A DNA stretch of 64,000 bases from positions 372,001 to 436,000 of the forward strand of contig CBDAQP010000003.1 of NCBI GenBank assembly GCA_965199245.1, given 5' to 3'. The translations under genes and the position numbers were made by a program. Under the pieces are notes generated by a model, which was not told where the DNA came from, did not search any database, and saw only the letters and a program-made list of their open reading frames with translations. Below are positions 34,386-42,668 of the stretch, piece after piece (the first letter of the stretch is position 1; each line of letters opens with the position of its first letter). This stretch comes from Carbonatibacter sp965199245 (GTDB taxonomy: Bacteria > Pseudomonadota > Alphaproteobacteria > Kiloniellales > Kiloniellaceae).

Positions 34386-36268
34386 GATTTTTCTGCGTGC
34401 TCCGGTGCGCTGTGCAGGGCCGAAATCTCGTCGCTATAGCGATCCAGAACCTTGTGACGTTTGATTTTAAGTGTGGGAGTCAATAAACCATTGTCCACAT
34501 TAAAGGTTTCAGGGGCAATCATAAAGCGGCGAATCCGTTCATGGGGCGCGCGTTGTCTGTTAAAGTCATCAATCACCTTTGCGATGGCGAGACGCAGGGC
34601 GGGATCATCATGAACCTCGGCCAGGAGCGCGGGCTTGCGCCGTTTGTCACCCCAGCGATCAAGAAAATCTTCGGACGGAACCACCACCGCGACCAGATAT
34701 TTTTCGCCGAAAACGACCGCCTGGTTAAGGGTTCCGCTTTGGGTCAACAACCCCTCCAGCCGCGCGGGGGCGACATTTTCGCCATTGGAGAGCACGATAA
34801 TATCTTTTTTGCGGTCGGTGATTTGAATGTGCCCGCGCGGGGTCAGGCACCCGATGTCCCCGGTGTGAACCCACCCGTCGCGCAGGGTCGCGGCGGTGGC
34901 GGCGGCGTTGTTCCAATAGCCGTTCATCACCAGATCACCACTGACAAGGATTTCACCATCCGGTGCAATTTTCACAGACACACCCTCCAACGGCGGCCCC
35001 ACCGCATCGGGGACGGCAGAACCGGGGCAGTTGACCGAGACAACCGGCCCGGTTTCCGTCTGTCCATAGCCTTGTAAAATGGGCAGACCCAGGGCCATCA
35101 GGGTTTCTCCGATGTCCGGATCAAGAGCCGCCCCACCGGACACCAGAGCCTTGAGCCGCCCGCCAAAGCGCGCCCGGATTTTGCCCCGGACCACACGATC
35201 AAGCAGACAATTTTGTAAACGCTCAAACACCCTCAGGTCGTCTGGCTGGCGCAAGGCGCGACGGCCCAGCGCGATGGTGCGCCGCATCAGGGCCTGCTCG
35301 ATTGTCCCCGCTGTGTCGATTTTTTGCATTAACCGCTTATAGATGGTGTCATAGAAACGCGGCACGGCGGTCATCAGGGTCGGGCGAACCTCTGCCATTG
35401 TGGGGATGAGCGTCTCGAGCGACGGCGCGTAGTAAATCTCCGCCCCGCAAAAAATGGGATAATAAAGCCCGGCGGTGTGTTCGTAGGAATGGGACAGGGG
35501 CAAAAAGGACAAAAAAACCTCTTGCCCGAGTCCGAGTAACGAGATCACGGCCTGTGCGCCAATCACATTATGCAAAATGGCGCGGTGACTCAGCATCACC
35601 CCTTTTGGTGCGCCGCCTGTTCCCGATGTATAGATCAAACAGGCCGTCCCATCGCGGTTTAATTGCGCCATCCGCGCCTCTTCCCCCGGGGCCAGCTGTG
35701 CGTTGAGGATAGTCTCCCAATCAAAAAGCGACAGAGAATCACTCTTGTCTGATTCCCCCCCCTCTGCATGACCCCGTGCCATCAAAACCGCCCAACGGCA
35801 TGACTCGCTGTCCTGCGCCGCCGGGGCCGCGCGGCGAAACAGAACATCCGTGGAACAGATCACCCCGACCGCCCCTGAATCCTGAAATAAATGGCGATGG
35901 TCGTCGGTGGTGTGAGTGGTATAGGCCGGAACGCTCAAGGCCCCTGCCATCATGATTCCCAAATCGGCAATGGCCCACTCCGCACGATTTTCAGAAACCA
36001 GAATAACCCGATCCCCCGGTTCGACGCCCCGGGCAATCAGCCAGCGCGCCAGCGCACGCGCACGCTGTTCGGCGTCAGCCCAGGAGGTACTCCGCCATTG
36101 CCCCGCGTCCTTTTGCCAGAACAATGGCTTGTCACCAAACCGTGCAGCCTGTGTCACAAAAAGTTCCGGCAGGGAACAACACTGCCCCGCCCTCAAAACG
36201 GCGGCCTGATCCGCCAGGCCGGGCACCTTATCCCGAGCGCATCCGCAGAGTTTTTCGAGCAAGATCAT
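34382..36268 (-). CDS. Long-chain acyl-CoA synthetase (AMP-forming)
   Basis: A 628-residue adenylate-forming enzyme. The P-loop motif is LIYTSGTGGAPKGVMLSH, the second core LQGYGQTETGPVVS, then WVHTGDIG and DRKKDIIVLSNGENVAP, with the catalytic Lys near LTPTLKIKRHKV. It resembles the FadD15-type long-chain ligases that make acyl-AMP then acyl-CoA. Co-transcribed with the LplT-like gene, it may recycle fatty acids or reacylate lysophospholipids, a guess from context. Confidence 0.9.
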   Translation of the reverse strand: MILLEKLCGCARDKVPGLADQAAVLRAGQCCSLPELFVTQAARFGDKPLFWQKDAGQWRSTSWADAEQRARALARWLIARGVEPGDRVILVSENRAEWAIADLGIMMAGALSVPAYTTHTTDDHRHLFQDSGAVGVICSTDVLFRRAAPAAQDSESCRWAVLMARGHAEGGESDKSDSLSLFDWETILNAQLAPGEEARMAQLNRDGTACLIYTSGTGGAPKGVMLSHRAILHNVIGAQAVISLLGLGQEVFLSFLPLSHSYEHTAGLYYPIFCGAEIYYAPSLETLIPTMAEVRPTLMTAVPRFYDTIYKRLMQKIDTAGTIEQALMRRTIALGRRALRQPDDLRVFERLQNCLLDRVVRGKIRARFGGRLKALVSGGAALDPDIGETLMALGLPILQGYGQTETGPVVSVNCPGSAVPDAVGPPLEGVSVKIAPDGEILVSGDLVMNGYWNNAAATAATLRDGWVHTGDIGCLTPRGHIQITDRKKDIIVLSNGENVAPARLEGLLTQSGTLNQAVVFGEKYLVAVVVPSEDFLDRWGDKRRKPALLAEVHDDPALRLAIAKVIDDFNRQRAPHERIRRFMIAPETFNVDNGLLTPTLKIKRHKVLDRYSDEISALHSAPEHAEKS

Positions 36269-36558
36269 GTCCTATTCTATCTATTGAATGACGATATTAT
36301 TTCATAATATCCTTAATTTTCAATAAAAAAAGAGACCTTGCACACAACACCTTTCTCTCTTGTGGGGTCTTTGTCTCTTGTGGACTCGTTTTCCCTGAAC
36401 ATTAGCCCCCGTCGTGTTGCGCGCAGGTGTCGCGTGGCTCTCCTGATGTCGCGCCCTGACTCTCAATATGTCCACTTTGCGAATGACTCTCATTTTGTGA
36501 GGTCCTGGCCTATCTTATCACAAAAGCGACACACCCAGCGGGGACAAGAAACGATCAA
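36269..36558. other. Spacer before the retron locus
   Basis: About 290 bases. The first 60 are AT-rich and probably hold the acyl-CoA synthetase promoter. CTCTTGTGG occurs twice (near 36357 and 36376). A 74-codon frame (36338-36562) touching the next gene has no recognisable feature. Confidence 0.4.
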
Positions 36559-36789
36559 ATGACTGGCATTCAAAGACGACTCATCGCGCGACATATTTAC
36601 GCGCAGACCACACATGCCGTCATTGCCTGCAGCGGAGAAATCACCAAGGCGGCGAAGAACTGGCTCGGCACCCGGCTGGACGCGACCAAGTGCTCCCGGG
36701 TCATGTTCATGGATCGGGATGATATCCTCAACCTCTCTGTCGTCACGACCACGCCGCCGCCGGAGTCAGACGACCAAATTCCGTTCTGA
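36559..36789 (+). CDS. Small protein resembling the C-terminus of a nuclease-type protein
   Basis: A 76-residue frame: HAVIACSGEITKAAKNWL, then KCSRVMFMDRDDILNL and a polar PPPESDD tail. The alternation of a hydrophobic strand, a Ser/Gly turn, a helix and a second strand ending DRDDIL looks like the end of a restriction-endonuclease-like (Mrr-type) domain. I recall the FMDRDDIL phrase only loosely and cannot verify it. The size and abrupt start suggest a remnant. It ends 54 bases before the retron RNA. Its own function is not assignable. Confidence 0.4.
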   Translation: MTGIQRRLIARHIYAQTTHAVIACSGEITKAAKNWLGTRLDATKCSRVMFMDRDDILNLSVVTTTPPPESDDQIPF

Positions 36790-36842
36790 TCATCGCCAGA
36801 CGAGCACTTGCCAGGGCGCAATTTTCTTGCTAAAGTTAATGG

Positions 36843-37051
36843 GCTTGCGGGCAGACTTCCTGCTGCGCCCCATATACATCGCAGCAAATGATATAATGGT
36901 AGGCAGGCTGCTTACCTCGAATTTTCCTTGTGCGGTATTTGCCAGTTTGCGGGCGTATCGCGCTACATTAACATTTTTTACCATTCCGTCTCCGACGGTC
37001 GAGGCAATTCTGCCAATCATTGTTCTCGCGTGAGATTGAGTGCCCGCAAGC
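36843..37051 (+). ncRNA. Retron msr-msd RNA (Ec67-like), predicted
   Basis: Perfect 11-bp inverted repeats GCTTGCGGGCA (36843-36853, a1) and TGCCCGCAAGC (37041-37051, a2) bound a 209-base element directly upstream of the reverse transcriptase. The base after a1 is G in the context GGGCA-G-ACTT, and a2 is preceded by GAG. Both resemble my recollection of Ec67, so G36854 is the predicted branch guanosine. The msr part has two stem-loops: TGCTGCG/CGCAGCA (36861-36867, 36880-36886) and GGTAGGCA-GGC-TGCTTACC (36898-36916). The msd should span about 36920-37035 and holds CCGTC-TCC-GACGG near 36986. Boundaries of the msd are inferred. Confidence 0.8.
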
Positions 37052-37073
37052 ACCTAACCCAGAGTACAGGCAT

Positions 37074-38867
37074 TTGAGCTCACGAGAAAAACTACAAAAG
37101 GCAAAGAGCCTCTCAGACCTTGCCAAGTTGCTTGGCTTCACCCCGAAGGGCATCAGCTACGTCCTCTACGGGATGGACGCGGCCAGGAAGTACCGCTCCT
37201 TCGATATCCCCAAGAAATCGGGCGACGACGTGCGCACGATTCACGCACCTGAGCCGCAGCTTGCCTTGCTTCAGACCCGCCTTGCCAAATTGCTCTATGC
37301 GTGCATCGATGAAAAGAAGAAAGCTGACCGGCGGTTTTGGTTTGCCTCACATGGCTTTCATCGGGGCCGTACCATCGTCTCCAACGCCGAAGTGCACAGG
37401 CGGCGGCGTTTCGTTTTCAATCTCGATTTGGAGAATTTCTTCGGCACGATCAATTTCGGACGCGTTCGCGGCGTCTTCATCCACGATTCCATGTTCTCGC
37501 TGGAACCCAAGGTTGCGACGATCATCGCCCAGATCGCATGCCACGATAATGCTCTGCCGCAGGGCAGTCCCTGTTCGCCGGTCATATCGAATTTGATCGG
37601 CAATATCCTGGACTCGCGACTCCTCGCGCGCGATGCACACTGCACATATACGCGCTACGCCGATGATCTAACCTTCTCGACCAACGAAAAACTCTTCCCG
37701 ACCGAAATTGCTGTGAACCTGCACGGCACTGATTGGAAGGTGGGAAAGAAGCTCGGGAAGGAAATCCAAAAATCCGGGTTCTCCATCAATCCGGACAAGA
37801 CGCGGATGTCTTTGCGCCGCTCGCGCCAGACCGTCACAGGGCTTGTGGTGAACGACAAGGTCAATATCAATCAGGAATACTACCGCGCTGCGCGGGCGAT
37901 GTGTCACTCGCTCTTCCGGGAGGGTTCTTATTTCAAGCCGGGCAATAACCCTGCCGATACCACCGATAATTTGAACCCTTTGGATGGGATGTTATCACAC
38001 ATTTACTTCGTCAAGGCCCGGCGCGACCGGAAGAAAGGGGTGAACAAGCGGGCCAACGACGCAGGGGAGTTTAACCCGCCGCATGCGCCCAAAGAGCTCT
38101 ATCGCAAGTTTCTTTTCTACAAGTACTTCGCCGCGCCCAAAGCACCGCTCATCGTGACCGAAGGCAAAACGGATATCACCTATCTGCAATGCGCTATTCG
38201 AGCTCTTGTGAAGAAATTCCCGCTTCTTGGAAAAGAAGAGGGAAACGGCAAGGTAACTCGGCTGGTGCATTTCCTAAAGCCCACCGGCACGACGCCGGAT
38301 ATCTTGGACCTCAACCCGGGCACTAGCGGGCAAGCCAATCTCATAAACAACTACAAAAAGAACCTGAAGAAATACACTCATAAGCCGATGAGTAATCCCG
38401 TCATTGTCCTCTGTGACAATGATGACGGATCCAAGACGGTCTTCAAGAACGCAGAGCAAAAGGGCGGCACCAAGATCACAAAGACAACGATCAACCACTT
38501 CTACTATCTCGGCGAGAACCTGTATCTCGTGAAGGTGCCGGAAGGCACAACGCACCCTGAGGGAAAGATTGAGGACTTGTTCAAGCAAGCCCTGCTGAAG
38601 ACCAAGCTGAACGGGAAATCCTTTAGTCGGCAGAAGAATTATGATAAAGACACGCATTACGGCAAAACCGCCTTTGCAGAATACGTGCGGGCGAATGCCG
38701 GTACCGTCGGTTTTTCCGGCTTCAAAGATCTATTGGAGCGCATTGAAGCTGTTCTGAAGCACTATGCAACCATCTTGGCTGCTCGGAGCGCACCGCCAGT
38801 GCCCGCAACGGCTGCGGCACCCGCCGCCTGTAGCGTGACTCGCGTGCGTGACACGCTTATTGAATGA
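37074..38867 (+). CDS. Retron reverse transcriptase fused to TOPRIM domain (Eco2/Ec67-like)
   Basis: Counting from TTG 37074 (597 residues) the protein has the retron NAxxH motif as NAEVH (104-108) and RT catalytic aspartates in LDLENFF (117-123) and YADD (195-198). QGSPCSP (163-169) and the retron VTG motif (254-256) follow. The second half carries a TOPRIM domain: acidic TEGKTD (362-367) and CDNDDG (447-452, the DxD pair), then EDLF (500-503). The order and residues match the Ec67 enzyme, where the TOPRIM domain is the effector of a phage-defence retron. TTG 37074 has AGG 5 bases upstream and lies after a2; a longer TTG frame from 37020 would translate a2. Confidence 0.92.
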   Translation: MSSREKLQKAKSLSDLAKLLGFTPKGISYVLYGMDAARKYRSFDIPKKSGDDVRTIHAPEPQLALLQTRLAKLLYACIDEKKKADRRFWFASHGFHRGRTIVSNAEVHRRRRFVFNLDLENFFGTINFGRVRGVFIHDSMFSLEPKVATIIAQIACHDNALPQGSPCSPVISNLIGNILDSRLLARDAHCTYTRYADDLTFSTNEKLFPTEIAVNLHGTDWKVGKKLGKEIQKSGFSINPDKTRMSLRRSRQTVTGLVVNDKVNINQEYYRAARAMCHSLFREGSYFKPGNNPADTTDNLNPLDGMLSHIYFVKARRDRKKGVNKRANDAGEFNPPHAPKELYRKFLFYKYFAAPKAPLIVTEGKTDITYLQCAIRALVKKFPLLGKEEGNGKVTRLVHFLKPTGTTPDILDLNPGTSGQANLINNYKKNLKKYTHKPMSNPVIVLCDNDDGSKTVFKNAEQKGGTKITKTTINHFYYLGENLYLVKVPEGTTHPEGKIEDLFKQALLKTKLNGKSFSRQKNYDKDTHYGKTAFAEYVRANAGTVGFSGFKDLLERIEAVLKHYATILAARSAPPVPATAAAPAACSVTRVRDTLIE

Positions 38868-38934
38868 CACGGCAAACCTGATGTCATCGTCTGTGATCAC
38901 GCGAAAGCGCGCACTTAACAAACAGGATACTGTT

Positions 38935-39231
38935 TTACTGTTGCGCCTGCTCTGCGGGTGTGCGGGCTGATATTTCAAGCGCGTGGACACGTTCGGTCAT
39001 TTCTTCATGCAACAGGTCATAGATTAGGCGTTGGCGCGCCACGCGACTCTGCCCCGCAAAGGCATCAGAGACAATCAACAAACGAAAATGCGTCTCCCCC
39101 CCCGTGCGATAACCCCCGTGCCCCCGGTGCTGTTCCGAGTCATCAATGAGATCAAGCCTGACAGGGGAAAAGGCCGCTGTCAGCTTGTCACGGATGCGCG
39201 TTGCGATTGTTGGCGTTTTCCCGGTGGTCAT
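38935..39231 (-). CDS. BolA family protein
   Basis: A 98-residue protein with the class II KH-like BolA fold: TRIRDKLTAAFSPVRLDLID, HRGHGGYRTGGETHFRLLIV (histidines that coordinate 2Fe-2S with a monothiol glutaredoxin) and SRVARQRLIYDLLHEEM. BolA proteins take part in iron-sulfur trafficking and stress or morphology control. Its start overlaps the LysR gene stop by 4 bases. The C-terminal HALEISARTPAE also fits the family. Confidence 0.9.
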   Translation of the reverse strand: MTTGKTPTIATRIRDKLTAAFSPVRLDLIDDSEQHRGHGGYRTGGETHFRLLIVSDAFAGQSRVARQRLIYDLLHEEMTERVHALEISARTPAEQAQQ

Positions 39232-40130
39232 GGGGCGGACTCCTGTCGTTCAATCCCCGCTGTCAGTTTTTGTCGCATAATGAAACGACAACATTCTTCG
39301 GTCATATCCTTAAAGCGTAACCTTTCCCTGATGTAAAGATAGACATCACGCCTGTCAGGAAGATCGCAAAAGGGGCGAAAGGCTGTGGTCTCGGGAATGA
39401 ATTGGGCCACCAGCTGCGGCAGGACAGTCACCCAGCATCCGGTTCTGACCATCGCGATGAGAGAATGCGCGTTGTGGATTGTGACCTGTGCATTTTTAAT
39501 CATGTGCAAAAAATCGGGAGTTCTGATCAGATTACACAGCTCGTTGCGCAGGAATTGTTCCGGATCAATGTCTAAAATCGATGGCAAGTCCTGTCTGGTC
39601 ATCAGGGGATGATGAGACGCACAGATCAACCCGAAGCGATCCTGAAAAAGGGCGACCGTTCTGACACCGTTGAGGGGGTGATAACCGGATGCAATACCGA
39701 TATCTGCCTTGCCTTCGAAAATGGCATCAAGCACCTGTTGTGTATTGGTATCGTGAAGTTCGATTTTCAGGCAGGGATAGTTTGACGTCATATGTTCCAG
39801 CACAGAGGGAAAGATCAATTCGGCAACCGAGGGTACAGAAAAAATCCTGATGCTACCATGCCGTAATTCCGCAGCAGATTCAATATTTTGAACCGTCTGA
39901 TCGAATTTGCGAATCTGATTGAGAGCCAGTTCAAACACCTGTTCACCCAAAAGAGACAGCTGATTTTTGCGTTCGTTTTCAAACAGATTATGTCCCAGAT
40001 GACTTTCCAGCTGTTTCAGTTTCATAGACACAGCCGACGGCGTTCTGCCCAGACGCTCTGCGGCCTCGGCAAGATTACCCGTCTGGGCGACCGTGCAAAA
40101 ATAGCGAAGCATTTCAATCTTGATGGTCAT
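39228..40130 (-). CDS. LysR-type transcriptional regulator
   Basis: A 300-residue LTTR. The N-terminal winged HTH is MLRYFCTVAQTGNLAEAAER, with the recognition helix PSAVSMKLKQLESHLG. The effector domain follows, with IRIFSVPSVAELIFPSVLEH and a second lobe FLRNELCNLI. It is divergent from the aldehyde dehydrogenase gene with only about 100 bases between the starts, the classical arrangement for an activator of the catabolic cluster. Its inducer is unknown and probably relates to that pathway. bolA overlaps its end by 4 bases. Confidence 0.9.
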   Translation of the reverse strand: MTIKIEMLRYFCTVAQTGNLAEAAERLGRTPSAVSMKLKQLESHLGHNLFENERKNQLSLLGEQVFELALNQIRKFDQTVQNIESAAELRHGSIRIFSVPSVAELIFPSVLEHMTSNYPCLKIELHDTNTQQVLDAIFEGKADIGIASGYHPLNGVRTVALFQDRFGLICASHHPLMTRQDLPSILDIDPEQFLRNELCNLIRTPDFLHMIKNAQVTIHNAHSLIAMVRTGCWVTVLPQLVAQFIPETTAFRPFCDLPDRRDVYLYIRERLRFKDMTEECCRFIMRQKLTAGIERQESAP

Positions 40131-40131
40131 G

Positions 40132-40183
40132 ATTTCAATTTTTCTGAAATTTAATCAACTTATTTGAGTTTGACTGATATTCA
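40132..40183. promoter_or_regulatory. Two LysR-type boxes in divergent promoter
   Basis: ATTTCA-N7-TGAAAT (40132-40150, a T-N11-A box) lies close to the LysR start, and TGA-N7-TCA (40171-40183) lies close to the ALDH start. Both have the T-N11-A dyad expected of LysR operators. The region is AT-rich. Confidence 0.55.
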
Positions 40184-40233
40184 ATAGAAAGTCCATGGTC
40201 GTCCGGACAATAAACCGGATGTGGAGCGGCCCT

Positions 40234-41679
40234 GTGACCAAACTGAACCTGATCGCTGGTGAATGGCTGGCTGGTGAGAGCGAAATTGAAAACCGCAACC
40301 CCTCTGATCTCAGCGACCTGATTGGCCTTTTCGCCCAGGCATCAAGAGACCAGCTGGAGGCGACGCTGGATCAGGCGCGCATCGCACAGGCTGAATGGGC
40401 AAACTATGGCCTGGAGCGCAAGCAGGCCGTGTTGATGAATATCGGCAATGAGCTGATCGCCCGCGCCGCAGAACTCGGAACACTTCTCTCGCGCGAAGAA
40501 GGCAAGCCTCTTGCCGAAGGTAAAGGGGAGGTTTACCGCGCAGGGCAGTTCTTTACCTACTCTGCGGCAGAATGCCTGCGCCAGATTGGCGAAAATGCTG
40601 ATTCTGTGCGCGATGGCGTTGACATTGATGTCCGCCGCGAAGCAGTCGGGACGGTGGCAATCATTAGTCCCTGGAATTTCCCGATGGCAACGGCATCCTG
40701 GAAAATTGCCCCTGCGCTTTGCTATGGCAATGCCGTTATCTGGAAACCGGCAAATATCACGCCAGCCTCTGCGGTTGCGCTGAGTGAGGTCATCGCACGT
40801 CAGGATATTCCAAAGGGTCTGTTTTCTCTTGTGATGGGAGCGGGGCAGACAATCGGTCAGGCTCTGGTCGAAAGCCCAAAGATTGATGCCGTCTCCTTTA
40901 CAGGCTCCGTTCCGGTTGGCAAGTCAATCGCGGCCTCTGCCATCCAGAACCTGACAAGGATACAGATGGAAATGGGGTCAAAAAATGCACTGGCTGTGAT
41001 GGATGATGCCGACCTCGACCTTGCTGTTGCGCTGGCACTGGGCGGGGCTTTTGGCGGGACAGGTCAAAAATGCACCGCATCATCCCGCCTTGTGGTCTGC
41101 AAGAGCGTACATGACAGCTTTGTCGAAAAGCTCGTCGCGGGGGCCAGGGCAATGGTCGTCGGTCACGCGCTGGAGGCCGGAACACAGATTGGCCCGGTTG
41201 TCAGCAAACAGCAACTGGACGACAATCTGGATTATGTGGCGCAAGGCAAATCGGACGGTGCGGAACTGGCCTGTGGTGGCGTACGCCTGGAGAAACCGCA
41301 CGATGGTTTTTACATGTCGCCGGGGGTGTTTTTGAACACAACCAACGACATGTCGATCAACCGCGTGGAAATGTTTGCCCCCCTCGCCTCCGTTATCAAG
41401 GTTGGCGATTATGACGAGGCCCTGGCTGTTGTCAATGACACACACTTTGGTCTGACCTCTGGCATCGTCACGCAAAGTCTGGCGCGGGCCAGTCACTTTC
41501 GCCGCCATGCACGGACGGGGGTGGTGACGATTAACCTGCCCACGGCAGGCACAGATTATCATGTGCCCTTTGGCGGACGCGGCGACAGTTCCTATGGCCC
41601 GCGCGAACAAGGCAAAGCGGCGGCTGAATTCTATACAACGGTCAAGACCGCGTATATCAGTGCCGGATCACCGAAATAA
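40234..41679 (+). CDS. Aldehyde dehydrogenase, NAD(P)-dependent
   Basis: An ALDH-superfamily enzyme of 481 residues from GTG 40234, which has GGAG 7 bases upstream; ATG 40195 adds 13 residues not seen in the family. Motifs: ISPWNFPMAT (cofactor site), SFTGSVPVGK, LEMGSKNALAV-type QMEMGSKNAL with the general-base Glu, and GGTGQKCTAS with the catalytic Cys. The last resembles 2-oxoglutarate-semialdehyde dehydrogenases. It oxidises a semialdehyde to an acid, probably made earlier in this pathway. The M19 peptidase gene overlaps its stop (TAATG). Confidence 0.9.
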   Translation: MTKLNLIAGEWLAGESEIENRNPSDLSDLIGLFAQASRDQLEATLDQARIAQAEWANYGLERKQAVLMNIGNELIARAAELGTLLSREEGKPLAEGKGEVYRAGQFFTYSAAECLRQIGENADSVRDGVDIDVRREAVGTVAIISPWNFPMATASWKIAPALCYGNAVIWKPANITPASAVALSEVIARQDIPKGLFSLVMGAGQTIGQALVESPKIDAVSFTGSVPVGKSIAASAIQNLTRIQMEMGSKNALAVMDDADLDLAVALALGGAFGGTGQKCTASSRLVVCKSVHDSFVEKLVAGARAMVVGHALEAGTQIGPVVSKQQLDDNLDYVAQGKSDGAELACGGVRLEKPHDGFYMSPGVFLNTTNDMSINRVEMFAPLASVIKVGDYDEALAVVNDTHFGLTSGIVTQSLARASHFRRHARTGVVTINLPTAGTDYHVPFGGRGDSSYGPREQGKAAAEFYTTVKTAYISAGSPK

Positions 41680-42668
41680 TGCGGATTGATGGCCTGCAAT
41701 ACGCGAATTGGTCGGAAAAGATTTTCCGGCAATTCAGGGACGGGGCTGTGGATGCGGTTCATGTCACGATTTCTTATCATGAGAACTTTCGCGAAACCGT
41801 CCTGAATTTTGAAAAATGGAACCGTTGGTTTGAGCACTATCCCGACCTGATTATGAAAGGACAGTGGGCCAGCGACATTGATACGGCACGCGCAACAGGC
41901 CGCACGGCGATTTTTTTCGGTTTTCAAAATCCTGCCCCGATTGAAGACGACATCGGATTGGTCGAAATCGTCTATACCCTTGGTGCACGCTTTATGCAGC
42001 TGACCTATAATAACCAGTCCCTGCTGGCAACGGGGTGTTACGAGTCAGAGGATTCCGGCATTACCCGGATGGGGCGGCAAGTCATCAAGGAAATGAACCG
42101 CGTCGGACTTGTGGTTGATATGAGCCATTCTGCGGATCGTTCGACGATTGAGGCGGCAGAACTTTCTGAACGGGGGATCGCCATCACCCACGCCAACCCG
42201 CATGATTGGGCACCTGCCCTGCGAAACAAGAAAGATACTGTGATCGAAGCCGTGACAAAAAATGGCGGCATGCTGGGGTTTTCGCTCTATCCCCACCACC
42301 TGAAAGACAAAACGGGTTGTACCCGACAAAGTTTTTGCGAAATGATCGCCAGAACAGCAGAAAAATACAGTATTTCACAGTTGGGTATCGGGTCTGACCT
42401 CTGTCAGGATCATCCAGACTCTGTTGTTGAATGGATGCGTGTTGGGCGTTGGAGCAAGGACATTGATTATGGGGAAGGTTCTGCCGACAATCCCGGCTTC
42501 CCCCCCATGCCGGCATGGTTTCGCGACAATCGTGACTTTGGCAATATCGAGCAGGGTCTCTACGCTGTCGGCATGAACCGGGATGAAGTCACCGGAATTA
42601 TGGGCCGGAACTGGTATCGCTTTTTTGCACAGAGCTTCGGCCCGCAAAGAGGGACGGCTGTGCCATGA
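41679..42668 (+). CDS. Membrane dipeptidase family protein (peptidase M19)
   Basis: A 329-residue metallopeptidase of the renal dipeptidase fold. The IDGLQY opening replaces the usual DGHND-type metal motif, but VVDMSHSADRSTIEAA, GIAITHANPHDWAP and LGIGSDLCQDHPDS match the His and Asp metal ligands of the family. M19 enzymes cleave dipeptides, including those with D or dehydro residues, and some beta-lactams. The N-terminal half keeps FFGFQNPAPIEDDIGLV. It overlaps both neighbours by 1 and 4 bases, so it belongs to the operon. The substrate is unknown. Confidence 0.85.
   Translation: MRIDGLQYANWSEKIFRQFRDGAVDAVHVTISYHENFRETVLNFEKWNRWFEHYPDLIMKGQWASDIDTARATGRTAIFFGFQNPAPIEDDIGLVEIVYTLGARFMQLTYNNQSLLATGCYESEDSGITRMGRQVIKEMNRVGLVVDMSHSADRSTIEAAELSERGIAITHANPHDWAPALRNKKDTVIEAVTKNGGMLGFSLYPHHLKDKTGCTRQSFCEMIARTAEKYSISQLGIGSDLCQDHPDSVVEWMRVGRWSKDIDYGEGSADNPGFPPMPAWFRDNRDFGNIEQGLYAVGMNRDEVTGIMGRNWYRFFAQSFGPQRGTAVP

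Noticed and set aside
36338..36562. 74-codon frame before the retron locus
   Set aside because: Repetitive 5' part and no family features; only the overlap with the next start favours it.
37074..38867. Group II intron or DGR reverse transcriptase
   Set aside because: NAxxH and VTG motifs, the TOPRIM extension and the a1/a2 repeats all point to a retron. No maturase domain or template/variable repeat is seen.
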